Positions 18,694-29,313 of a stretch of 64,000 nt of DNA are shown here, in pieces. Position numbers and translations under genes: made by a program. The stretch covers positions 1 through 64,000 of the forward strand of contig NZ_SSMX01000014.1 in NCBI RefSeq assembly GCF_004799515.1, given 5' to 3'. The notes under the pieces were generated by a model. The model was given only the letters and a program-made list of their open reading frames with translations. It was not told where the DNA came from and ran no database searches. This stretch comes from Phenylobacterium sp. GTDB lineage: Bacteria > Pseudomonadota > Alphaproteobacteria > Caulobacterales > Caulobacteraceae. Numbering within the stretch: position 1 is the first letter of the stretch; every line of letters begins with the position of its first letter.

Positions 18694-20559
18694 TTGGGGG
18701 AATCCGTGGTCGCAAAATATCTAGCCGCCGCCGTGCTGGCGGGAGGCATGGCCCTGGGCGGCGCCGCCCAGGCGGACTGCAAGTTCCAGAAGATGGCCGA
18801 GGTCACCATCATCATGCAGGGCCAGCGGCCGACCACGGTCGCCCAGGTCAATGGCAAGGACGCCCGATTCCTCGTGGACACCGGCGCCTTCTTCGGCGGC
18901 GTCACCGAGGAGGCGGGGACGGCGCTGGGGATGAAGCACTCCCTGGCGCCCTTCGGCATGGTGATCGAGGGGGTCGGCGGCGAGCGGCGCGAGGCCCGGG
19001 CCATGCGGGCCGACCTGTTCACCTTCGCCGGCGTCGGCTTCCGCAACACCGACTTCCTGTTGCTGGAGCGCGCCGACGCCGGCATGGCGGGCATGATCGG
19101 CGAGAACCTGATGGGGCCGTTCGACGTGGAGTACGACTTCGCCAACGGGGTCATGCGCTACTTCAAGGCGGAGGGCTGCGGCCCCGACGCCAATCTGGCG
19201 TACTGGTCGCAGGGCATGGCCCTGTCGCGGGCCCCGATGCTCGATCCGCCGCGCATCGTCAACAAGGTGATCACCAACGCCAAGGTCGACGGCCACAGCA
19301 TCCGGGTGACCTGGGATTCCGGCTCGTTCCAGTCGGTGATGAGCCGCAACGCCGCTGGGCGCGCCGGCATCCAGGTGACCTCGGCCGGGGTGGTCAACGG
19401 CGGGGTCAGCCATGGGGTCTTCGGCCGCGGCATCGAGAATTTCATCGCGCCGTTCGACAGCTTCAAGATCGGCGACGAGGAGATCAAGAACACCAAGCTG
19501 CGGGTGGCCGACATCGACTTGCCCAATGCCGACATGCTGCTGGGCGCCGACTTCTTCCTGTCGCACCGCATCTTGATCTCCAACAGCCAGAAGAAGGTCT
19601 ATTTCACCTACAACGGCGGCTCGGTGTTCCGCCTGGATGGTCCGCCGCCCCGGCAGCAACAGGCCCAGGGGCAGGCTCAAGCTCACGCAGGCCCGGCGGC
19701 GTCCGGCGGGGACGCCGCCGCCGCGCCGGGCGCGTCCACAACCTCCGCGCCGTCCGACGAGCCGAAGACCGCCGTGGAATTCGCCCGGCGCGCCGCGGCC
19801 CGCACCTCGCGACGCGAATTCGCCCTGGCCATCGCCGACTACACCCAGGCCATCGCCCTGGAGCCCGACAACGGCGCCCACTACCGGGCCCGCGGCATGG
19901 TGCGGCTCCTGGCGCGCCAGCCCGTCCTGGCCATGGCCGACCTCGACGAGGCGCTGAAGCGCCAGCCCAACGACCCCGAGGCGCTGTTGCGGCGCGGCGA
20001 ACTCTACCTCAACGCCCACGACGTGCCCCGCGCCAAGGCGGACTTCGACGCGGCCATCAAGCTGGCCCCCGACCGGCCGGAGTTCGCGGCCATGGCCGGC
20101 GCTGCCTACGGCAATGCCGGCCAGTTCGATCTGGCCTTGGAGCAGCTCGACGCCTGGGTGGCGGCGCATCCCAAGGCCGACAACCTGCCGGCGGTGCTAG
20201 CGTCACGCTGTTCGGTCCGGGCGATCGCGGGCAAGGACCTGGACAAGGCGCTCGCCGATTGCGACCTCGCCATGCGCGGCGACCGGGTTTCGCAGACCAT
20301 GCAGCTGCGCGCGCTGGTCCTGCTGCGCCTGGGCCGGCTCGACGAGTCGATCGCCCAGTACGCCGCCGCCATCAAGGCCCAGCCGCGCGACGCCGTCGCC
20401 CTCTACGGGCGGGGCGTCGCGGAGCTGAAGAAGGGCCAGAAGGCCGAGGGTGACGCCGACATCGCCGCCGCCACGGCCCTCGCGCCCAACGTGAGCGGCT
20501 ATTACAAGCGCATGGGCCTGGCGTCCGATGCGGCGAAGCCCCAGGCCTCGGCCCCCTAG
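18694..20559 (+). CDS. Retropepsin-like aspartyl protease / TPR fusion protein, exported
   Basis: A 621-residue protein with a signal peptide (LAAAVLAGGMALGGAAQA). Two tandem pepsin-like half domains follow: the first has DTGAFFGGV (about residue 62) and the second DSGSFQSV (about residue 207), both with the DTG/DSG active-site signature. After a Gln/Ala-rich linker (about 320-350), residues ~360-610 contain about six TPR-like helix pairs (e.g. IADYTQAIALEPDN, AKADFDAAIKLAPD). The start is either TTG 18694 (GGAG eight bases upstream) or GTG 18706 (GGGGGA four bases upstream); both keep the signal peptide. The stop overlaps the convergent TonB-domain gene by four bases. Confidence 0.82.
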   Translation: MGESVVAKYLAAAVLAGGMALGGAAQADCKFQKMAEVTIIMQGQRPTTVAQVNGKDARFLVDTGAFFGGVTEEAGTALGMKHSLAPFGMVIEGVGGERREARAMRADLFTFAGVGFRNTDFLLLERADAGMAGMIGENLMGPFDVEYDFANGVMRYFKAEGCGPDANLAYWSQGMALSRAPMLDPPRIVNKVITNAKVDGHSIRVTWDSGSFQSVMSRNAAGRAGIQVTSAGVVNGGVSHGVFGRGIENFIAPFDSFKIGDEEIKNTKLRVADIDLPNADMLLGADFFLSHRILISNSQKKVYFTYNGGSVFRLDGPPPRQQQAQGQAQAHAGPAASGGDAAAAPGASTTSAPSDEPKTAVEFARRAAARTSRREFALAIADYTQAIALEPDNGAHYRARGMVRLLARQPVLAMADLDEALKRQPNDPEALLRRGELYLNAHDVPRAKADFDAAIKLAPDRPEFAAMAGAAYGNAGQFDLALEQLDAWVAAHPKADNLPAVLASRCSVRAIAGKDLDKALADCDLAMRGDRVSQTMQLRALVLLRLGRLDESIAQYAAAIKAQPRDAVALYGRGVAELKKGQKAEGDADIAAATALAPNVSGYYKRMGLASDAAKPQASAP

Positions 20560-21269
20560 AACGTCTCGCCCGGAGCCATCGGGTGGAAGTTGAAGACGAT
20601 GTCGACGCCGCTGGCGATGCGCTTGCCCTGCAGCGTCGCGGGCTTCAGCTGCAAGAAGCCCTGGAAGCGCAGGGCCATCGTCCCGTAGCCCACGGCGGCG
20701 GGCGCTTGGTAGACGACCGTGCAGTCGTGCAGGGCGCCCATCTGGGCGGCGAGACAGTTCATCACCGCCACGCCGCGGCCGCCGCTCCGCTGGACCGCGG
20801 GCGTCATGGTGGTGGCGAAGTCGTGGGCCTTCGGCGCGGTCTGCCAATCCACCGGGGTCTCCGGCGCGGGCCAGGTCGCGGTGACCACGACCTCCGCGCC
20901 GTCCGGGCGCTGTCCCGGTTCCGCAGGCTTCAGGCGGTACTTCGGCGCGAGCGAGACCAAGGCGTCCCCGAACCCCGCGTGGGAGCGTTCGAGCATGACG
21001 TGACAGCCGGACAAGGCTCCCGCGGAATCGGCCACGCAGCGCATGACGGCGCTGCCGCCCAGGTCCTTGGCCCTGGCCCTGGCGGGCCACGCCGCCATCA
21101 CCTCGTCGTCGCTAGGCTGGGTGGCGAGCTGATCGGCCACGGGTCCGTAGACATGGGTCGCGCCCAGGCCGCTCAGGTGCTGAGCCGCCGCGGGGCCCGC
21201 CAGCGACAGGCCCGTTAACGACAGGGCGAACGCGGCGGCGTTCGCCGGCGACCTCGACGGACGTCCCAT
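20556..21269 (-). CDS. Exported protein with two TonB C-terminal-like domains
   Basis: A 237-residue protein with a signal peptide (ending GPAAAQ) and no TonB-style membrane anchor plus Pro-rich spacer. Residues ~60-145 and ~150-235 are two copies of a TonB_C-like unit: each has a central GxAVMxC strand, a xGxLxxCxV strand and a closing LKPA...GxxVxVxxxW/F strand. The two Cys in each copy line up and could form disulfides. A free periplasmic double TonB domain cannot transmit energy by itself, so it may be a structural or partner-binding protein. Confidence 0.7.
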   Translation of the reverse strand: MGRPSRSPANAAAFALSLTGLSLAGPAAAQHLSGLGATHVYGPVADQLATQPSDDEVMAAWPARARAKDLGGSAVMRCVADSAGALSGCHVMLERSHAGFGDALVSLAPKYRLKPAEPGQRPDGAEVVVTATWPAPETPVDWQTAPKAHDFATTMTPAVQRSGGRGVAVMNCLAAQMGALHDCTVVYQAPAAVGYGTMALRFQGFLQLKPATLQGKRIASGVDIVFNFHPMAPGETF

Positions 21270-21280
21270 CTGCGGCGGCC

Positions 21281-23227
21281 CTACTTCTTCGGCGTGTAGA
21301 TCGTCGAGAGCAAGTCGGGCGTGCCTTCGATGCGCTCCAGGCGCGGGTAGCGCAGGCCGCCTTTGTAGTCGAGGTCGACAGTGTCGTAGTGGTCGCCACG
21401 CTTGACCAGCAGGCTGAGCGGTCCGCCCTTCTTGGCTGCGGTGACCGCCTCCTTCAGCCGGTCGGCGTCATAGGCGATGCCGTTCACGGCCAGGAGCTTG
21501 GCCCCGACCGTCAGCCCCGCTTTGAAGGCCGGTCCGTCCCACTGCACCTGGGTGATATCCGCCTCGCGGCCCAGCACGAGGCCGATGGAATAGGTCAGGT
21601 CCGTCGCGTGACGCCGCATCTCGGCCGACTTGAAGTAGTCGGTGGGCGTCTCGGTGTAGACCAGCTTCCAGCCGCCGCGGGCCAGGCCGTCCAGCGGCGG
21701 CTTGGGCGCGACCTGGTTGATGCGCTCGTTGAGGAAGGTCGCCCAGTCGTAGGGCTCGACCTTGTTCAGCGCCGCCACCACGTCGTCGAAGGTGTAGGTC
21801 ACCGGCGTCCAGCTGCCGTTCTCGATGCCGAAGAAGCTCTTGGCGAAGTCGTCGAGCGAACGTTTGCCGCCGGACTTCTCGCGGATCAGCGTGTCGGCGT
21901 CGAGCCAGACCAGCTGACCCTCCGAATAGTAGTCCTCGCTGCGCTGGAAGCTGAGCCAGGGCTGCGGCCGGCGCGAGGCGATGATCGGGTCATTGGTGGT
22001 GTCCTCCACTGCCCGCCAGTCGCGGCCCACGCGGTTGGCGTAGGTGGCCGCGGTCGAGGCGAGTGCGTCCAACGCCTCCTGCTTGGTGAGCAGGCCCGAG
22101 CGGCCGGCCAGCACGAAGCCCCAGTACTGGGTCTGGCCCTCGTAGACCCAGAGCAGCGAGCCGCGCATCGGCACGTTGAAGTTGGGCGTCCAGAGGTCGG
22201 CGGGCCGGCGGAACTTGCCGTTCCAGGAGTGGGTGTACTCGTGCGCCAGGAGGTCGCGCGAGGCGGGGTTCTTCGCCCAGCCGGTGAAGTAGTCGGGGAT
22301 GGTGCCGTCCTCGCTGGAGCGGTGGTGCTCCAGGCCCGAGCCGCCCATGCGGTCCGACAGCGAGAACAGGAAATCGTAGTGGTTGTAATGGTGCGAGCCG
22401 TAGAGCTTGTAGGCCTGCTGCACGAGCGCCTTGTGCTTCTCGACCTCGTCGGGCGTGGCCTCCAAGAGGTCGCTGCGGTCGGCGATGACGTCCAGGTGGA
22501 CCGGCGCCGGGCCGCCCGGATCGAGGTCGATCTGGCGGGCGTAGCGGCCGGCGATCATCGGGCTGTCGGCCAGGGTGTCGAAGTCGACGGCCTTGTAGTG
22601 GGTGATCCCGCCCTCGGTCCCGGTGGTCTCCAGCGCCGAGAACGGCGTCCAGCCCTCGGGGAAGCGCACGCTGGGCTCGATCTGCACGCGCCGCGCATAG
22701 TGGCCGGCGGGATAGAGCGCCAGGTCGATCCACTGCAGGCTCAGCATCTCCTGGGTCATGACGATACGGCCCTCGTCGCCGGCCACCGCGGAGAGCAGGT
22801 CGAAGTCGATGTCGATGCTGGTCGCGCCGGCGGGCGCGTCGAGGTGGAAGGCGTAGACGTCCACCGGATCGCGCATCCAGGTCAGCGGCTTGCCGCCGGC
22901 GCTGAACCGGAAGCCGCCGATGCTCCGCAAGGGGCCGTTGGGGGCGTGGTTGCCGGGCAGCCACTGCGGATAGAGCAGGGTGATCGGCCCGGCCTTGGCC
23001 ACCGGGATGGTCTCATGGACGCGGAAGATGTGGTGGTCGAGGTCGGTGGCGTCGACCTGCACCTTCAGGACGCCGGGATAGGGCGTGTCCTGCGGCGCCT
23101 CGGTCTTCGGCGGCATCGGGTAGGGCTGCGGACCGGGCGAGGCCGCGCCGGTTTGGGCCATGGAAGCGCCCGGCAGGGCGGCGGACAGGGCCAGCGCCGC
23201 GGCGCAGGCGAAGAGGGCGGGCTTCAA
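21281..23227 (-). CDS. M61 family glycyl aminopeptidase-like peptidase with PDZ
   Basis: A 648-residue exported metallopeptidase. The signal peptide begins at a TTG (23227) with GAGG about ten bases upstream: MKPALFACAAALALSAALPG...SMAQ; the frame is open to 23578 but the leader would then be internal. The zinc site is HEYTHSW (near residue 325) with the downstream Glu in WVYEGQTQYWG, as in family M61. A PDZ domain closes the protein (about 555-630, AGLTVGAKLLAVNG). It should cleave N-terminal residues from peptides in the periplasm. Confidence 0.9.
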   Translation of the reverse strand: MKPALFACAAALALSAALPGASMAQTGAASPGPQPYPMPPKTEAPQDTPYPGVLKVQVDATDLDHHIFRVHETIPVAKAGPITLLYPQWLPGNHAPNGPLRSIGGFRFSAGGKPLTWMRDPVDVYAFHLDAPAGATSIDIDFDLLSAVAGDEGRIVMTQEMLSLQWIDLALYPAGHYARRVQIEPSVRFPEGWTPFSALETTGTEGGITHYKAVDFDTLADSPMIAGRYARQIDLDPGGPAPVHLDVIADRSDLLEATPDEVEKHKALVQQAYKLYGSHHYNHYDFLFSLSDRMGGSGLEHHRSSEDGTIPDYFTGWAKNPASRDLLAHEYTHSWNGKFRRPADLWTPNFNVPMRGSLLWVYEGQTQYWGFVLAGRSGLLTKQEALDALASTAATYANRVGRDWRAVEDTTNDPIIASRRPQPWLSFQRSEDYYSEGQLVWLDADTLIREKSGGKRSLDDFAKSFFGIENGSWTPVTYTFDDVVAALNKVEPYDWATFLNERINQVAPKPPLDGLARGGWKLVYTETPTDYFKSAEMRRHATDLTYSIGLVLGREADITQVQWDGPAFKAGLTVGAKLLAVNGIAYDADRLKEAVTAAKKGGPLSLLVKRGDHYDTVDLDYKGGLRYPRLERIEGTPDLLSTIYTPKK

Positions 23228-23310
23228 CTTCGGCGGACCTCGAACGGGTAAGGATTTCCCGTTGTAGGGCGTGTTCGGCGCAAAGCTCAACCGTCCGTTA
23301 TAACCTAACG

Positions 23311-23550
23311 TCAAACCGGCGGTTTGGGCGGCTCGCCGTTCTCGTCGCCGGGGTTCACGCGGCCTTCCTTGGCCTCGATCAGGTGTTTCGTCGGCGGATC
23401 CATGGGGACGCCGAACCCCAGCATGATGGAGGCCAGCGCCATGCCGCCCTTGATGCGCCGCCGTCCCTGCCGGCTGAACATCCAACCCATTAGCGGTGCG
23501 ATCACCAGGAGCGCCGCGATCGCGATCAGGGGACTGAGCCAGTTGGGCAT
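23311..23550 (-). CDS. Small membrane protein (79 aa)
   Basis: A 79-residue protein with an N-terminal membrane helix (about residues 5-23), a basic patch (RQGRRRIKGG) and a second weaker hydrophobic stretch (about 37-48), then a polar Pro-rich end. It lies between the M61 peptidase and glnA on the same strand, 84 bases upstream of the peptidase start. Codon bias agrees with coding. Function unknown. Confidence 0.7.
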   Translation of the reverse strand: MPNWLSPLIAIAALLVIAPLMGWMFSRQGRRRIKGGMALASIMLGFGVPMDPPTKHLIEAKEGRVNPGDENGEPPKPPV

Positions 23551-23579
23551 GGGCCGAAGGTGGGCCCTGGCGGCGCATA

Positions 23580-23610
23580 AGAAAAGGGCCGCGGTTGCGC
23601 CGCGGCCCTT
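23580..23610 (-). terminator. Rho-independent terminator of glnA
   Basis: An 11-bp perfect stem (23584-23594 with 23600-23610, 5-base loop) starts 25 bases past the glnA stop; on the minus strand it is followed directly by TTTTCTTAT. This is the classic hairpin plus T-run for transcripts running leftward from glnB-glnA. Confidence 0.85.
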
Positions 23611-23634
23611 CAGTTTAGCCTTCGGGGAGGACCG

Positions 23635-25047
<1,413 letters not shown>

Positions 25048-25085
25048 GTCGGTAATCCCCTTTATCGGTCTCGAATGGTGATGGG

Positions 25086-25604
<519 letters not shown>

Positions 25605-25664
25605 TCAAGAGCACGGTTCGGGCGCCTAGGATCGGTCGCCTGAGTGGTCGGAGATGGGTGAAGC

Positions 25665-27209
25665 ATGGACGGCAGGACGCCGGTTCTGATCGGGGCGGGT
25701 CAATTCACCTATCGGGGCGATCCGGGCGAATCGCCGGCGCCGACGGCTTTGCTGAAGATTGCGGCGGAACGGGCGGCGGCGGACGCGGGCCTGGGTGCGG
25801 GAGGGCTGGCGGCGATCGACGGTCTGGCGGTGGCGGGCTTCACCATCGACGCGCCGGGCTCGCGGCGGGGCATGATCCCGCATTCGAGCAACCCGCCGGC
25901 GAACCTGGCCAAGGTCTTAGGCGCCGCACCGGCCTGGGCGGTCTATTCTCACATGGGCGGCAACACGCCCCAGCAGCTGGTCAATGTCATCGCCGAGCGC
26001 ATCGCCCGGGGCGAGACGGACCTCGCGCTGGCGGTCGGCTGCGAGTTCCTCGGCTCAGCCATGAAGCGGCTCACCCAGGACCTGGGCTTTGACGACTGGC
26101 GGGTCGAGGAAGACGAGGACCTACCGGCGCCGGAGCGCATTGGCGACCCGCGCCCCGGCGTCACGCCCTACGAGGCGCGCAACGGCCTCGACCGGCCGAT
26201 CAACATCTATCCGCTGTTCGAGAACGCGCTGCGCGCCCGCGACGGCCGGTCGGTCGCGGATCATCAGGCGAGGCTCGGGCGGCTGTTCGCGCCGTTCACG
26301 CAAGTTGCGGCCAGGAACCCCGAGGCCTGGTTCCCGACCGCGCGCACCGCCGAAGAGCTCGTCGAGGTCTCCGAGAAGAACCGGATGATCGGCTTTCCCT
26401 ATCCGAAGCTGCTCAACGCCATCATGGAGGTCGACCAGTCCGCCGCGGTGATCCTGGCCAGCGCCGACAAGGCCCGCGAGCTGGGCGTGCCAGAGGATAG
26501 GTGGGTCTATCTGCACGGCTGCGCCGACGCCGCCGACCTCTGGTATCCGCTGGACCGCCAGAACTTCCATTCCAGCCCGGCCATGCGCTTGACCGGCAAG
26601 CTGGCGTTGGAGATGGCCGGGATCGACCTGGGTCAGGTGGGCTTCATCGACCTCTACTCTTGCTTCCCTGTGGCGGTGGAGATCGGGGCGGAGGCGCTGG
26701 GCCTGGCGCTGGACGACCCGCGCGGCCTGACGGTGACCGGCGGGCTGCCCTACGCCGGCGGGCCAGGCAACAACTACGCCATGCACTCCATCGCCGCGAT
26801 GGCCGGCAAGCTGCGCGCCGCGCCCGACGCCTATGGCCTGGTCACCGCCAACGGCTGGTATCTGACCAAGCAGTCGACCGGGATCTATTCCCGCTGCAGG
26901 CCCGACCGGCCCTTCGAGCGGCAGAACCCCAAGCTTCTGCAGGCCGAGATCGACGCCCTGCCGCATCCGCCCGTCACAGAGGCGCCGCAGGGGCCCGGCA
27001 AGATCGAGACCTACACCGTCGTCCATCGCCGCGAGGGGCCGTTCATGGGGATCGTCATCGGTAGAGACGAGGCCGGACGCCGCTTCGCCGCGGTGACCCC
27101 GGACGATCCGGCGGTGCTGGCCGGGCTGGAGCAGGGCGAGCAGGTCGGTCGTCCCGGCCGGGTGACCGCCGGCGCCGACGGCCACCCCAACCGCTTCGTC
27201 CCAGACTGA
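25665..27209 (+). CDS. Thiolase-like protein (TLP1 type / acetyl-CoA acetyltransferase family)
   Basis: A 514-residue thiolase-fold protein with an extra C-terminal beta domain (about residues 430-500, GKIETYTVVHRREGP...), the architecture of mycobacterial type-1 thiolase-like proteins. The position of the nucleophilic Cys in true thiolases (NxxCxSG) is occupied by SHMGGNTPQQLV, so normal acyl-enzyme chemistry is unlikely. The second-half motifs IDLYSCFPVAVE and GGLPYAGGPGNNYAMHS are present. Likely role: a CoA-ester-binding protein or modified lyase/condensing enzyme in lipid metabolism. Followed nine bases later by a histidine phosphatase. Confidence 0.8.
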   Translation: MDGRTPVLIGAGQFTYRGDPGESPAPTALLKIAAERAAADAGLGAGGLAAIDGLAVAGFTIDAPGSRRGMIPHSSNPPANLAKVLGAAPAWAVYSHMGGNTPQQLVNVIAERIARGETDLALAVGCEFLGSAMKRLTQDLGFDDWRVEEDEDLPAPERIGDPRPGVTPYEARNGLDRPINIYPLFENALRARDGRSVADHQARLGRLFAPFTQVAARNPEAWFPTARTAEELVEVSEKNRMIGFPYPKLLNAIMEVDQSAAVILASADKARELGVPEDRWVYLHGCADAADLWYPLDRQNFHSSPAMRLTGKLALEMAGIDLGQVGFIDLYSCFPVAVEIGAEALGLALDDPRGLTVTGGLPYAGGPGNNYAMHSIAAMAGKLRAAPDAYGLVTANGWYLTKQSTGIYSRCRPDRPFERQNPKLLQAEIDALPHPPVTEAPQGPGKIETYTVVHRREGPFMGIVIGRDEAGRRFAAVTPDDPAVLAGLEQGEQVGRPGRVTAGADGHPNRFVPD

Positions 27210-27218
27210 GGAACCCCG

Positions 27219-27788
27219 ATGGCCCGCCTCTACCTGATCCGCCACGGCAAGCCCTCCGCCACCTGGGGCGGGGACGACGACGATCCGGGCCTGGATGAAA
27301 CCGGCCGCGCCCAGGCGACCGCGGCTCGCGATTGGCTGATGGCCCTGCCGCCGGACGAGCGGCCGACCAAGGTGGTGAGCTCGCCCCTGCGCCGCTGCCG
27401 CGAGACCGCCGAGCCCACCGCCCAGGCTCTGGGCGTATCCATTGAGGTCGACCCTCGGGTGGGTGAGATTCCGACGCCGGCGGCGCTGTCGCTCGAGGAA
27501 CGCGGGCGCTGGCTGCGCACGTCCTTCGCCGGGACCTGGGCGGAGATCGAGGGCGACCTGGACTATGACGCATGGCGGCGCGAGATCGCCCGCTCGCTGA
27601 TCGTGCGGGGAAACACGGCCGTCTTCTCGCACTATGTGGCGACGAACGCGGTGGTCTCCCATCTGCTAGATGACCCGAAGGTGCTGGCGTTCCGGCCGGA
27701 TCACGCCTCTATCACCGTGCTGGAGACCGACGGCGACACCCTTTCTCTGGTCGAGAAGGGCCGCGAGGCGACGACCGGCGTGCTTTAA
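27219..27788 (+). CDS. Histidine phosphatase family protein (phosphoglycerate mutase-like)
   Basis: A 189-residue protein. The phosphohistidine motif LIRHGKPSA is at residues 6-14, the second Arg lies in SSPLRRCRETAEP (about 53-65) and the second catalytic His in VFSHYVATNAV (about 135). These mark the branch-1 histidine phosphatases (CobC/SixA/PGAM-like). It follows the thiolase-like gene by nine bases and is probably co-transcribed with it. Substrate unknown. Confidence 0.88.
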   Translation: MARLYLIRHGKPSATWGGDDDDPGLDETGRAQATAARDWLMALPPDERPTKVVSSPLRRCRETAEPTAQALGVSIEVDPRVGEIPTPAALSLEERGRWLRTSFAGTWAEIEGDLDYDAWRREIARSLIVRGNTAVFSHYVATNAVVSHLLDDPKVLAFRPDHASITVLETDGDTLSLVEKGREATTGVL

Positions 27789-27805
27789 GATGGGATGCTA
27801 ATCAG

Positions 27806-29251
27806 TTGAGCGTACGCCAAATCCTGACTGTGGCCGAGATGGGACGCGCCGATGCGGCGGCGACCGCCGCCGGCACGCCCGGCCTGACGCTGATGGAGCG
27901 CGCCGGGACCGCGGTGGCCGACGCCGTCTGCGCCCGCTTCCCGCGCCAGGCCACCACCGTGCTCTGCGGGCCGGGCAACAACGGCGGCGACGGCTATGTG
28001 GCCGCGCGCGTGCTGAAAGACCGCGGCTGGCCCGTGGAGGTGCGCACCCTGGGCGAGCCCGCCACCCAGGACGCCCACGCGGCCAGCGCCCGCTGGGACG
28101 GCGTCGCCAAGCCCCTGAACGGCGTGCTGGAGCCCGGGGTCTGGATCGACGCCCTGTTCGGCGCGGGCCTCTCGCGCCCGCTCGACGGCCCAGCCGCCGC
28201 CGCCGCCCTGCGCATGGCCGAGGCGCCGGAAAAGGTGGTGGCCGTCGACGTGCCGAGCGGCGTCCCCGGCGACACCGGCAAGCCCCTCGGCCCGGCCGCC
28301 TGCGCGGCGATCACCGTCACCTTCCACGCCAAGAAGCCAGCGCATCTGCTGGAGCCCGGACACGGCCGCTGCGGCGAGGTCATCGTCGCCGACATCGGCC
28401 TGGCGCCCACCGACAGCAAGACAGTGGAGAACGGGCCGGAGCTCTGGCTGCCGCGCTTCCCGTGGCCAACCGCCGCCTCGCACAAGCACGCCCGAGGCCG
28501 CCTGGTGGTGGTGAGCGGCGAGGCCTGGCAGACCGGGGCGGCGCGGCTGGCGGCGCGCGGGGCGCTGCGCATCGGCGCGGGCCTAGTGACAGTGCTGTCG
28601 CCGCCCGAGGCCCTGCCGATCAACGCCGGCCACCTCGAGGCTGTCATGCTGAAGCCCTTCGAGACCGACCTGGAGCTCGAGCAGGCCGCCAAGGACGTCG
28701 ACGCCGCGGTGATCGGCCCGGCCGCCGGCGTGGGCGAACCCACCCTGCTGAACGTCCTGGCGCTGGCCCGCACCGGCGCGGCCCTGATCCTCGACGCCGA
28801 CGCCATCACCGTCTTCCGCGAGGATCCCGACGAGCTCTTCTCCCTGCTCGACCGCGACGACGTGCTGACGCCGCATCCCGGCGAGTTCGAGCGCCTGTTC
28901 CCGGGCCTGCTGGCGAGTTCTCCTGAGCGGATCAGCGCGGCGCGCACGGCGGCCGAGCGGGCAGGGGCCGTGGTGCTGCTGAAGGGCTCCGACACGGTGA
29001 TCGCCGCGCCGGACGGTCGCTGCGCGGTGAACGGCAACGGCTCGCCCTGGCTCGCCACCGCCGGCTCTGGCGACGTGCTGTCGGGCTTCATCGGCGGGCT
29101 GGTGGCGCAGGGCATGGAGAGCTTCGAGGCCGCCTGCGCCGGCGCCTGGATCCACGCCGAGGCCGCCGAGGCCCATGGCCCGGGGCTGATCTCCGAGGAT
29201 CTGCCGGGCCTCGCCCCCACGGTGCTGCGCCGCCTCTTCGACGAGCGCTGA
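27806..29251 (+). CDS. nnr: Bifunctional NAD(P)H-hydrate epimerase / ADP-dependent dehydratase
   Basis: A 481-residue repair enzyme. The N-terminal YjeF_N epimerase domain (about 1-210) shows CGPGNNGGDGYVAARVL and VDVPSGVPGDTG; the C-terminal carbohydrate-kinase-like dehydratase domain (about 225-480) shows LTPHPGEFERL and the catalytic NGNGSPWLATAGSGDVLSG. It repairs damaged NADHX and NADPHX. The start is TTG at 27806 because the only nearby in-region ATG (27795) runs into a stop after four codons. It is 17 bases after the phosphatase gene, likely one transcript. Confidence 0.93.
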   Translation: MSVRQILTVAEMGRADAAATAAGTPGLTLMERAGTAVADAVCARFPRQATTVLCGPGNNGGDGYVAARVLKDRGWPVEVRTLGEPATQDAHAASARWDGVAKPLNGVLEPGVWIDALFGAGLSRPLDGPAAAAALRMAEAPEKVVAVDVPSGVPGDTGKPLGPAACAAITVTFHAKKPAHLLEPGHGRCGEVIVADIGLAPTDSKTVENGPELWLPRFPWPTAASHKHARGRLVVVSGEAWQTGAARLAARGALRIGAGLVTVLSPPEALPINAGHLEAVMLKPFETDLELEQAAKDVDAAVIGPAAGVGEPTLLNVLALARTGAALILDADAITVFREDPDELFSLLDRDDVLTPHPGEFERLFPGLLASSPERISAARTAAERAGAVVLLKGSDTVIAAPDGRCAVNGNGSPWLATAGSGDVLSGFIGGLVAQGMESFEAACAGAWIHAEAAEAHGPGLISEDLPGLAPTVLRRLFDER

Positions 29252-29264
29252 CGCCCAAAGAGAA

Positions 29265-29288
29265 GGGCGGCGGATCGCTCCGCCGCCC
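29265..29288. terminator. Hairpin between convergent nnr and receptor genes
   Basis: A 9-bp perfect GC stem (29265-29273 with 29280-29288, 6-base loop) in the 62-base gap between the ends of nnr and the TonB-dependent receptor. The minus-strand side is followed by TTCTCTTT, so it probably terminates the receptor transcript, and may also stop nnr. Confidence 0.7.
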
Positions 29289-29313
29289 CCATCCTTGGAC
29301 TCCGGGCTTCGTC

